Assembly: GCA_963814905.1 (NCBI GenBank)
Contig: CAWFEM010000006.1
Coordinates: forward strand, 14,861 to 78,860
Direction of reading: 5' to 3'
From: DASWJZ01 sp963814905
GTDB taxonomy: Bacteria > Pseudomonadota > Alphaproteobacteria > Rhizobiales > Afifellaceae
Length of the DNA stretch: 64,000 bases
This document shows positions 1 through 7,098 of the stretch, one piece after another. Under the pieces are notes generated by a model. That model was not told the DNA's origin. It ran no database searches and saw only the letters and a program-made list of their open reading frames with translations. A program made the translations under genes and the position numbers. Position 1 is the stretch's first letter; each line of letters begins with the position of its first letter.

Positions 1-900
1 GACAAGTTCCGCCTGGCGGCGGGCTTCCGCCAGCTCCGCCTTGCGCTCTCGATCGGCGGCCTCCGCCTCCATCCGCGCCTCGGCAAGCTCCGCCTGATAG
101 CGGGCTTCAACCGCCGCCGCCGCACGGCGGGCCTCGGCCAGCGCGCTCTGCCGCTGGGCTTCGGCGATCTCCGCCTGACGCCGCGCCTCGATCGCCTGGG
201 CATGCTGACGTGCTTCGGCGAGCATCGCCTGTCGGCGCCGCTCCTCCGCGGCCGCGGCATCGGCCTCCCGCTGCGCCTCGATCTCAGCCTGACGCGCCTG
301 CTCAGCCTCTTCCTCCGCCTCAGCAAGACGGCGCGACTCGGCGAGCTGTACCGCGATGTCTTCGTCCTCGGTGTCCTCCGGATCGTCCTCCTCGGGATCG
401 AGGGGAGCGACACTCGCCGGCGACGCAACGCTCACCGGGATGCCTGCAGCCGGGATGCTCGCAGCCGCCGGCGCTCCGGTGCCGCGTTGCTGCAGACGCC
501 TGCTCAGCGCCTCAAGCCGCGCCTCCAACCGGTCCAGGCTGTGGGTGACGAATTCGCGTCCGGCGGATTCCGCCTCCGGCGTTTCCTCTTCGCTCTCCGC
601 CATGGTTTCGACCGCAGGCGCAGGGCGCGGCGCGCGGCTTTGCCGCTCGATCGCCTCCAGGCCTTCGGAGAGCTTCTGCACCGCCAGGTCGAGCTCATCG
701 ACAGGCGACAGCAAGGGATCGGACGCTGCCCGTTTGGCACGCCGGTCAGGTTTAGAGGGCTTGGCGATCTGCCCATCGTCTTCGATGCGTGCGTCAAGCA
801 GATTGTCGACCGCCGGCTTTTGATCGTCGCCGGCCTGGTCTTTACGCTTCTCGGCTGCGCCCTTACCCACCCTTACACCCCAGAAGGATCGCGCGATCAT
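1..900 (-). CDS. Ala/Glu/Arg-rich coiled-coil protein, N-terminal part (C-terminus outside window)
   Basis: The minus-strand frame is open from an ATG at 900 to the window edge, so at least 300 residues are present and the C-terminus is missing. A GAGGAG ribosome site lies about 8 nt before the ATG. The first ~130 residues are charged and probably disordered, with a short helical piece (RLEARLEALSRRL). From about residue 170 the protein is almost pure Ala/Glu/Gln/Arg heptad-like sequence with recurring blocks such as LAEARRQAE, typical of a long coiled coil. I see no signal peptide at the start. Polar-organising or TolA-like scaffolds have this look, but without the C-terminal domain the family cannot be named. 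The codon pattern and the absence of stops over 900 bases support real coding. Confidence 0.7.
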   Translation of the reverse strand, partial: MIARSFWGVRVGKGAAEKRKDQAGDDQKPAVDNLLDARIEDDGQIAKPSKPDRRAKRAASDPLLSPVDELDLAVQKLSEGLEAIERQSRAPRPAPAVETMAESEEETPEAESAGREFVTHSLDRLEARLEALSRRLQQRGTGAPAAASIPAAGIPVSVASPASVAPLDPEEDDPEDTEDEDIAVQLAESRRLAEAEEEAEQARQAEIEAQREADAAAAEERRRQAMLAEARQHAQAIEARRQAEIAEAQRQSALAEARRAAAAVEARYQAELAEARMEAEAADRERKAELAEARRQAELV

Positions 901-1095
901 CGCTGCTCCTCAGCGAAACCCAGCGCCAAGCGCCTTCGCGGGCACGAATCGCCCGTATTCCGCCGCATAAGTGAAGATGATCGTAACGAAGGTAAATAGA
1001 TGGTTAACCCCCTAGCCTCATTTCCGAAAAATTAACCACAACTCTTTAATACTATGACGGTCCGGGAGCTCGGCTCTCCCCGCTTGCCGGTGACG

Positions 1096-1111
1096 CTTAC
1101 GTTAACGTAAG
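1096..1111. promoter_or_regulatory. Perfect 16-bp palindrome, probable LiuR-type operator
   Basis: CTTACGTTAACGTAAG is a perfect inverted repeat about 80 bp upstream of the MerR gene at 1193. MerR regulators of branched-chain and fatty-acid degradation (LiuR in Alpha- and Gammaproteobacteria) recognise palindromes of the form TTACGTnnACGTAA, from my memory of the family. Position, symmetry and the degradation genes downstream support autoregulation by the adjacent gene. Binding is inferred. Confidence 0.7.
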
Positions 1112-1192
1112 GTTTGTGCGGCGATTCGGCGCAATCGGCGGGGCCAAAGACCTCCCGGACGCTTCGCGGCGGAGCGGAATGCGGAAGGGGCG

Positions 1193-1615
1193 ATGCAGAC
1201 GAGCTTCACGATCGGCGAGCTGGCCGGGGAATTCGGCCTTACGCTCAGGACGTTACGTTTCTACGAGGATAAAGGGCTTCTGCACCCGCGCCGCCGGGGC
1301 CAAACCCGCCTCTACGGGCGGCGCGATCGGAGCCGCCTGAAGCTCATTCTGCTCGGAAAGAAGGTCGGTTTCTCGCTCGAGACGATCAGAGAGATGCTCG
1401 ACATCTACGATCTGAAGGACGGGCGGACGACGCAACTTCGGGTCGCGCTGTCACGTTTCGGCGAACAGATCGAGCTCTTGACGCGCCAGAAGCGCGACAT
1501 CGAGAAGGCGATCGAGGAGCTGACGCATACGATGAGCGTCGTCTCCGGCATGCTGCAGGAGCGCGAGCCCGACGGGCAGCGCGGCGGAGCACCGATCCTG
1601 GAAGCCGCGGAATAG
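1193..1615 (+). CDS. MerR-family regulator, LiuR-like
   Basis: 140 residues, the usual size for a short MerR protein. The winged-helix DNA-binding part is at residues 5-75 (IGELAGEFGLTLRTLRFYED, then RRRGQTRLY), followed by a dimerisation helix at about 85-118. No metal-binding cysteines are present in the C-terminal part, so it is not a metal sensor. It stands 75 bp ahead of an acyl-CoA dehydrogenase and downstream of a perfect TTACGTTAACGTAA palindrome, the arrangement known for LiuR, which controls branched-chain amino acid and fatty acid catabolism, probably sensing an acyl-CoA or related metabolite. The start was chosen for the GGAAGGGG ribosome site 2-9 nt ahead of the ATG. The ligand is not known from sequence. 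Confidence 0.88.
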   Translation: MQTSFTIGELAGEFGLTLRTLRFYEDKGLLHPRRRGQTRLYGRRDRSRLKLILLGKKVGFSLETIREMLDIYDLKDGRTTQLRVALSRFGEQIELLTRQKRDIEKAIEELTHTMSVVSGMLQEREPDGQRGGAPILEAAE

Positions 1616-1689
1616 CCGCGTTCACGGGGCATTAGCGGGCCTGCGCCAAGATTGGCGCGATTATCGCGACTGCCAAGGACGCCGACATC

Positions 1690-3486
1690 ATGCCGACCTA
1701 CAGAGCGCCGGTCGAAAGCGTGCTCTTCCTGCTCCGCGACGTGCTGGGCTATGAGCGCTATTCCAATCTGCCGGGCTTCTCCGACGCGCCGCTCGACACG
1801 GTGGAGGCGATCCTCGGCGAAGCGGCGCGCTTCTCAGAAGAAGTGCTGCAGCCGTTGAACCGCGTCGGCGACCTTGAAGGCTGCACCCGCCACGAGGACG
1901 GCTCGGTCACAACGCCCGGCGGATTCAGGCAAGCCTATCAAGACTTCACCGAGGCGGGGTGGGTCGGGCTCGCAGCCGATCCCGACTATGGCGGACAGGG
2001 CCTTCCCTATGCGCTCGCGGCGGTGGTCAACGAGTTCACGACCTCCGCCAACATGGCGTTCGGCATGTATCCCGGGCTCTCGCAGGGCGCCATCGCGGCG
2101 ATCGAGCAGCACGGCTCGGCGGAACAGAAGGCGCTCTATTTGCCGAAGCTCGTCTCCGGCGCCTGGTCGGGGACGATGAACCTGACGGAGCCGCAATGCG
2201 GCACCGATCTCGGCCTCATCAAGACCAAGGCGGTCGCCGCGAATGACGGCAGCTACCGGATCACAGGGCAGAAGATCTTCATCTCCGCCGGCGAACACGA
2301 TCTCAGCCAGAACATCGTGCACCTGGTGCTCGCCCGCATCGCCGGCGCGCCGGAGGGCACGAAAGGCATCTCGCTTTTCGTGGTGCCGAAATTCCTGCCC
2401 GACGCGGACGGCAATCCGGGGGCGCGGAACGCGCTTTCCTGCGGCTCCATCGAGAAGAAGATGGGCATCCACGGCAACGCCACCTGCGTCATGAACTATG
2501 ACGAGGCGATCGCCTGGCTTGTCGGCGAACCGGAGAAGGGGCTCCGCGCCATGTTCACGATGATGAACGAGGCGCGGCTCGGCGTCGGCGTGCAGGGGCT
2601 GGCGCTCTCCGAGGTGGCTTATCAGAACGCCGCGGAGTACGCCCGCGACCGCCGCCAGGGGCGCGCGATCTCAGGCGTCAAGGAGCCGGCCGCGGCGGCC
2701 GACCCGATCATCGTCCACCCCGACGTGCGGCGCATGCTGATGTCGATCCGCGCCTTCAACGAGGCGGCGCGGGCGCTGGTGCTTTGGACCGCGCTCAAGG
2801 GCGACGTCGCGCACCGTTCCGGCGAGGCGAAGGACCGGCAGAAGGCGGACGACCAGATGGGGCTGATGACGCCGGTCCTGAAGGGCGTCCTGACCGACAC
2901 CGGCTTTGCCAACGTGGTTGCGGCGCAGCAGGTCTTCGGCGGCCACGGCTATATCGCCGAACACGGCATGGAGCAGTTCGTGCGCGATTGCCGTATCGCC
3001 ATGCTTTACGAGGGCGCGAACGGCATCCAGGCGCTCGACCTCGTCGGCCGCAAGCTGCCGAAGGACGGCGGACGCGCGGCAATGGCCTTCTTCAACGAGG
3101 TCGGCTCGTTCCTGATGGAGAACGCCGCCGACGAGGCGCTCGCGCCTTACCTGGAGCCGCTCAAGCAGGGCCTCGACCATCTGCAGCAGGCGACCATGTG
3201 GTTCATGCAGAACGCCATGGCGAAGCCCGACAATGCCGGCGCCGGCTCCACCGACTACATGCACCTCTTCGGGCTCGTCGCGCTCGGCTTCATGTGGGCG
3301 CAGATCGCCAAGGCGGCGAGCGAGAAGCTGGCAAATGGCGCCGACGGGCGCGCGGATTTCTACGAGACGCGGCTGACGCTCGGAAAATATTTCATGGAGC
3401 GCACCATGCCGGAGACGGCGGCGCATCTGGCGCGGATTTCGACCGGCGCCGACACGATGATGGCGCTGAAGGCGGAGGCTTTCTGA
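1690..3486 (+). CDS. Acyl-CoA dehydrogenase (FadE-like, with acetyl-CoA dehydrogenase-type C-terminal domain)
   Basis: 598 residues, matching the long ~590-600 residue alphaproteobacterial acyl-CoA dehydrogenases that carry an extra C-terminal helical domain. It catalyses the FAD-dependent alpha,beta-dehydrogenation that opens each beta-oxidation cycle and passes electrons to ETF. Visible are the middle-domain motif TEPQCGTDLG near residue 165, the FAD-binding QVFGGHGYI block near 415, and the catalytic-base region YEGANGIQ with Glu at about 441. It follows the LiuR-like regulator by 75 bp, and thiolase and FadB-like genes lie downstream, so it is the first enzyme of the locus. The substrate chain length cannot be read from the sequence. 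Confidence 0.95.
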   Translation: MPTYRAPVESVLFLLRDVLGYERYSNLPGFSDAPLDTVEAILGEAARFSEEVLQPLNRVGDLEGCTRHEDGSVTTPGGFRQAYQDFTEAGWVGLAADPDYGGQGLPYALAAVVNEFTTSANMAFGMYPGLSQGAIAAIEQHGSAEQKALYLPKLVSGAWSGTMNLTEPQCGTDLGLIKTKAVAANDGSYRITGQKIFISAGEHDLSQNIVHLVLARIAGAPEGTKGISLFVVPKFLPDADGNPGARNALSCGSIEKKMGIHGNATCVMNYDEAIAWLVGEPEKGLRAMFTMMNEARLGVGVQGLALSEVAYQNAAEYARDRRQGRAISGVKEPAAAADPIIVHPDVRRMLMSIRAFNEAARALVLWTALKGDVAHRSGEAKDRQKADDQMGLMTPVLKGVLTDTGFANVVAAQQVFGGHGYIAEHGMEQFVRDCRIAMLYEGANGIQALDLVGRKLPKDGGRAAMAFFNEVGSFLMENAADEALAPYLEPLKQGLDHLQQATMWFMQNAMAKPDNAGAGSTDYMHLFGLVALGFMWAQIAKAASEKLANGADGRADFYETRLTLGKYFMERTMPETAAHLARISTGADTMMALKAEAF

Positions 3487-3627
3487 GTGCGATTCCAATT
3501 CCGCGTTGACGACATAGGCGCCGCGGCGTAATAAAAGATATCGGATATTTTTGTCCGAAGCGATCAAGCGCCAGGCGCAAGACGTGCGGGCGTGGTCATC
3601 TGCGACAGACCACGAGGACGCACAGGG

Positions 3628-3822
3628 ATGAAGCGAGAGCAATTCCTCAGGCTACTCAAGCGCGAAGCCAACAGAGCCGGCCTGGCATTTCGCGTCGACA
3701 AGGCCGCGGGCAAAGGCAGTCACTATCGCGTCCATGTAGACGGACGATTCAGTACCGTACAGAGCGGCGATCTGACGCCGCTGATGATGAAGACGATCCG
3801 CAGGCAGCTCGGTCTGGAATAA
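3628..3822 (+). CDS. hicA: HicA-family toxin (mRNA interferase)
   Basis: A 64-residue protein with a double-stranded-RNA-binding-like fold. The catalytic His lies in GKGSHYRVHVDG at residues 32-43, and the C-terminal helix MMKTIRRQLG is typical of HicA. An ATG at 3628, 7 nt after ACAGGG, starts at the usual HicA position; an in-frame GTG at 3592 would add 12 unlikely residues. The antitoxin gene starts 17 bp downstream. The pair interrupts the beta-oxidation set, suggesting later insertion. By family, HicA cleaves mRNA independently of the ribosome when not bound by HicB. Confidence 0.85.
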   Translation: MKREQFLRLLKREANRAGLAFRVDKAAGKGSHYRVHVDGRFSTVQSGDLTPLMMKTIRRQLGLE

Positions 3823-3838
3823 CCGCGCTGAGAGGTTT

Positions 3839-4267
3839 GTGAAAAGAGAGTATCGGTACGCAGCGACCCTCGCGGACGACCCGGATGGCGGCGTGCTGGT
3901 CACCTTCGCGGACGTGCCCGAGGCGATCTCGCATGGGGCGGATCGCGAGGACGCCTTTCGCAGCGCACAAGAGGCGCTTGCCGTCGCGCTGTTCGGCTAT
4001 CTCAAGGAAGGGCGAAAAATCCCTGCCGCGAAGCGCAGGGCCGGCGAGCGGATCGCGCCGCAGGCGACGGATGTCCTGAAAATCGCGGTCGTCGAGGCAT
4101 GGCTGGAGAGCGGCCTCACGAAATCCGAATTCGCGCGCCTGCTCGGCGTCGACGAGAAGGAAGCGCGCCGCATTCTCGATCCGGACGCGGCGACGAAGGC
4201 CGGTCGACTGGAGGAAGCGCTGTCCGTTCTCGGGCGAAAGCTCACCATCGCCGTGGAAGCCGCGTAA
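3839..4267 (+). CDS. hicB: HicB-family antitoxin
   Basis: 142 residues starting at a GTG 17 bp after hicA. Residues 1-60 form the degenerate RNase H-like HicB fold (FADVPEAISHGADREDAF), which neutralises HicA. Residues 80-140 carry a DNA-binding segment (GLTKSEFARLLGVDEKEARRIL), so the protein can also repress the hicAB promoter. This two-domain form is the common HicB type. The gene ends 10 bp before the stop of the convergent DUF6159 gene. Confidence 0.85.
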   Translation: MKREYRYAATLADDPDGGVLVTFADVPEAISHGADREDAFRSAQEALAVALFGYLKEGRKIPAAKRRAGERIAPQATDVLKIAVVEAWLESGLTKSEFARLLGVDEKEARRILDPDAATKAGRLEEALSVLGRKLTIAVEAA

Positions 4268-4276
4268 GGCCTCGCC

Positions 4277-5146
4277 TCAGCCCTTCTTCTTGAAGGCGCC
4301 TTCGATCAGGTCCTGGTCGAATCCGCTCGGCGCCCGGCCGTCGACCGCGTAGCGGTAGACCGCCGCGGCGTAGATGGAGGTGAGCGCGGAGCCCACCAGG
4401 ATGACAGCCAGGAACGCAACGATTGCGGCCGCGACGAGCGGGACGCCGAGCACTGCGAAACCTTCGTCGACGAGCACGATGCCGCCGCCGATGCCGACGA
4501 GGGCGACCACAAACGCGATCACCGACAGCGCGAGCGAGATGCCGGCATTGCCGATCAGGTTCTCGCCCCAGGTCTTCTTCAGGAGCACGGCGCTTTTCTT
4601 GACCGCCTCCAAAGGCCCGACGCCTTCCGCGGCAAGCACCGGGACGACGAGAAACGTGGTCACGGTCCATGCGAAGCCGACGCCGGTTTCCAGGATGCGG
4701 CCGATGAAGCCGAGCCGCTCGGCAAGCATCCGCAACAAGACGCCGATCGTCGCGGAGATGACGGCGTAGCCGAGGATCGCGCCGATGCGGCTTTGCGCCA
4801 GAGCGAGCCCGGACCCGACCGTCGGATTGCCGCCCTCCAGCCTTTCGATCGCCGCGCCGACCAGCGCCGTGTTGAAGTAGATGATGACGAAATACTGCAC
4901 GACGTAGAAGACGAAGAGCCCGGCATAGAAGGGAGCGTTCAGCGTATCGGCTCCGTTCTCCAGCGCCTTGAAGACGCCGGCAAGCGCCGCCGCGCCGATG
5001 AAGGCCGCGAGAACGAGAATTGTCGCGACGCCGGACAGGAGCGGCAGGACGAGGAGCTCCTTGTCGGCGCGAAGCACGCTCCAGCTCGCCTTGATCAGGA
5101 GCCAACTGCGGCCGAAGCGCGTGACGAACCCAGGCATCTCAGACAA
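4277..5146 (-). CDS. DUF6159-family integral membrane protein
   Basis: 289 residues, most of it hydrophobic. A short amphipathic N-terminus (FVTRFGRSWLLIKASWSVLR) is followed by about six membrane segments, at roughly residues 35-60, 72-100, 125-150, 155-180, 205-235 and 240-265, with a charged C-terminal tail ending KKKG. The N-terminal RSWxLxKxSWxVLRxDKELL pattern is characteristic of DUF6159, a family without a known function. It is transcribed opposite to the neighbouring beta-oxidation genes. Its upstream region holds a GC-rich tandem repeat (5156-5222). Confidence 0.75.
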   Translation of the reverse strand: MSEMPGFVTRFGRSWLLIKASWSVLRADKELLVLPLLSGVATILVLAAFIGAAALAGVFKALENGADTLNAPFYAGLFVFYVVQYFVIIYFNTALVGAAIERLEGGNPTVGSGLALAQSRIGAILGYAVISATIGVLLRMLAERLGFIGRILETGVGFAWTVTTFLVVPVLAAEGVGPLEAVKKSAVLLKKTWGENLIGNAGISLALSVIAFVVALVGIGGGIVLVDEGFAVLGVPLVAAAIVAFLAVILVGSALTSIYAAAVYRYAVDGRAPSGFDQDLIEGAFKKKG

Positions 5147-5155
5147 TCCTCATTC

Positions 5156-5222
5156 CGGGCCTCATGGCGGCCCTCGTGCCGGCCCGCATGCCGGCCCGCA
5201 TGCCGGCCTTGTGCCGGCCCTC
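5156..5222. repeat. Short GC-rich tandem repeat (about 12-bp unit)
   Basis: Between the DUF6159 gene and the thiolase gene, a unit close to GCCGGCCCGCAT recurs about five times, with degenerate copies at both ends. It is non-coding in the chosen gene models and contains many overlapping CCGGC palindromes. No function can be assigned. Confidence 0.7.
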
Positions 5223-5397
5223 AGCCGGGAGTGCAAGGACGGCCCGCCGGCCGACCGATGCTCCGGCGCTTGACTGAAAGAATCGTAAAGCGCATCGACC
5301 ATACCCGTACGCGAGGGGGCCGCGCGGGCGCCATGCTTGGGGCGTAGTGAAGAAAGTGTGGCCGCCGCGCATGCCGCGGCGAGAATCGGAGGACTCC

Positions 5398-6606
5398 ATG
5401 TCCGAAGCCTACATCTTTGACGCCGTCAGGACGCCGCGCGGACGCGGCAAGGCGGACGGCGCGCTGCACGAAGTGCCGAGCGTGCGCCTCGCCGCGACGA
5501 CGCTTGAAGCGATCCGCGACCGGAACGGCCTCGACACCAAGCTTGTCGACGACGTGATCCTCGGCTGCGTCGATCCGGTCGGCGAGGCGGGGAGCGACAT
5601 TGCCCGCGCCGCGGTGTTCGCCGCCGATTACGGCGCGCACGTGCCGGGCATGCAGATCAACCGCTTTTGCGCCTCCGGCCTCGACGCGGTGAATATGGCC
5701 GCTGCCCAGGTGATGACCGGCTACCACGACCTCGTCGTCGCGGGCGGCGTGGAATCGATGTCGCGCGTCGGCATCGGCATGTCGGGCGGCGCCTGGCCGG
5801 TCGATCCGGAGGTGGCGGTTCCGTCCTATTTCATGCCGCAGGGCGTCTCCGCCGACCTGATCGCCACCAAATACGGTTTTTCACGCGACGACGTGGACGC
5901 CTACGCGGTGGAAAGCCAGAAGCGCACGGCGGTATCGTGGAGCGAGGGACGCTTCGCGAAATCGGTCGTGCCGGTCACCGACATCAACGATCAGATCCTG
6001 CTCGACCGCGACGAGCATCCGCGTCCCGACACCAACATGCAGGCGCTCGCGGCACTCAACCCGTCCTTCGAGATCATCGGCCAGATGGGCGGCTTCGACG
6101 CCGTCGCCATCCAGGCGCATCCGGAGGTGGAGAAGGTCAAGCACGTGCACCACGCGGGCAATTCGTCGGGCATCGTCGACGGCGCCGCGGCGGTGCTTGT
6201 CGCCAATCATGCGGGCGGCAAGGCGGCCGGCCTCACGCCGCGCGCGAAGATCCGCGCCTTCGCCAATATAGGCTCCGACCCGGCGCTGATGCTGACCGGG
6301 CCGATCGACGTGACGAACAAGATAATGGAGCGCTCCGGGATGATGTTCTCCGACATCGATCTGGTGGAGATCAACGAGGCCTTCGCCTCCGTGGTGCTGC
6401 GCTACATACAAGCCTTCGAGCTCGACCCGGCGAAGGTCAACGTCAATGGCGGCGCGATCGCCATGGGCCATCCGCTCGGCGCGACCGGCGCGATGATCCT
6501 CGGCACGGTGCTCGACGAGCTTGAGCGGCGCGACCTCTCCACCGCGCTCGTGACACTGTGCATCGGCGCCGGCATGGGCACGGCGACCATCATCGAGCGG
6601 GTGTGA
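5398..6606 (+). CDS. Acetyl-CoA C-acyltransferase (3-ketoacyl-CoA thiolase)
   Basis: 402 residues. Thiolase cleaves 3-ketoacyl-CoA with CoA, the last step of beta-oxidation. All three catalytic centres are visible: the nucleophile Cys91 in NRFCASGLDAVN, His358 in AIAMGHPLGATGA, and Cys388 in CIGAGMGTA. The start at 5398 has TCGGAGGA 5-12 nt upstream and begins MSEAYIFDAVRTPRG, the normal thiolase N-terminus; a GTG or ATG further up would add 17 unrelated residues. The cupin gene follows after 4 bp and the FadB-like gene after that, so these three form one operon. Thiolase plus FadB partner points to fatty acid degradation rather than PHB synthesis. Confidence 0.95.
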   Translation: MSEAYIFDAVRTPRGRGKADGALHEVPSVRLAATTLEAIRDRNGLDTKLVDDVILGCVDPVGEAGSDIARAAVFAADYGAHVPGMQINRFCASGLDAVNMAAAQVMTGYHDLVVAGGVESMSRVGIGMSGGAWPVDPEVAVPSYFMPQGVSADLIATKYGFSRDDVDAYAVESQKRTAVSWSEGRFAKSVVPVTDINDQILLDRDEHPRPDTNMQALAALNPSFEIIGQMGGFDAVAIQAHPEVEKVKHVHHAGNSSGIVDGAAAVLVANHAGGKAAGLTPRAKIRAFANIGSDPALMLTGPIDVTNKIMERSGMMFSDIDLVEINEAFASVVLRYIQAFELDPAKVNVNGGAIAMGHPLGATGAMILGTVLDELERRDLSTALVTLCIGAGMGTATIIERV

Positions 6607-6610
6607 GCGA

Positions 6611-7078
6611 ATGCCGAAGATCGACGTTGTCGCGCTCAAGGAAGAGAATTCCTGCGGCTATCCCGATCCGTTCCATGAGATCGCCAAGGGGCGTTTCCGC
6701 AAGCGCATCGGAGACGCAGGCGGACTCACGCAATTCGGCGTAAGCCTCTGTCGGCTGGAATCCGGCTCCGCCTCCTCGCAGCGCCACTGGCACGAGAGCG
6801 AGGAGGAGATGGTCTACATGCTCGAAGGCGAGGTGGTGCTCGTCGACGACGACGGCGAGACGCTGCTTCGCGCCGGCGACGCCGCCACCTTCAAGGCGGG
6901 CGTCGCCAACGGCCATCATCTCGTCAACCGCTCCGGCCGCGACGCGCTCTTCCTGGAGATCGGCACGCGGCCCGAAACCGACCGCATCGACTATCCCGAC
7001 ATCGATCTCGTGCTCGAATACGATGCCGACGCGGACCGCTTCATGCACCGGAACGGCGAACCCTATCCACCGCGCTGA
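6611..7078 (+). CDS. Cupin-domain protein
   Basis: 155 residues with one cupin barrel. The first metal-binding motif is seen as HWHESEEEMVYMLEGEV (His59, His61 and Glu residues) and the second around residues 85-100 with FKAGVANGHHLVN (His). The ends are polar and lack a signal peptide. Proteins of this type bind a divalent metal and are often small isomerases or dioxygenase-like enzymes; no substrate can be named. It lies 4 bp after the thiolase and 20 bp before the FadB-like gene, so it is co-transcribed with beta-oxidation enzymes, and a role with a CoA-ester or side product is possible. Confidence 0.85.
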   Translation: MPKIDVVALKEENSCGYPDPFHEIAKGRFRKRIGDAGGLTQFGVSLCRLESGSASSQRHWHESEEEMVYMLEGEVVLVDDDGETLLRAGDAATFKAGVANGHHLVNRSGRDALFLEIGTRPETDRIDYPDIDLVLEYDADADRFMHRNGEPYPPR

Positions 7079-7098
7079 AGAGCGGCGAGAGGCGAGGA

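Noticed and set aside
202..999. 265-residue plus-strand frame at the left end
   Set aside because: It is antisense to the coiled-coil gene, which has a ribosome site and a regular heptad-like composition.
2671..3642. 323-residue minus-strand frame over the acyl-CoA dehydrogenase
   Set aside because: Antisense shadow of a high-GC gene; Arg/His-rich with no domain.
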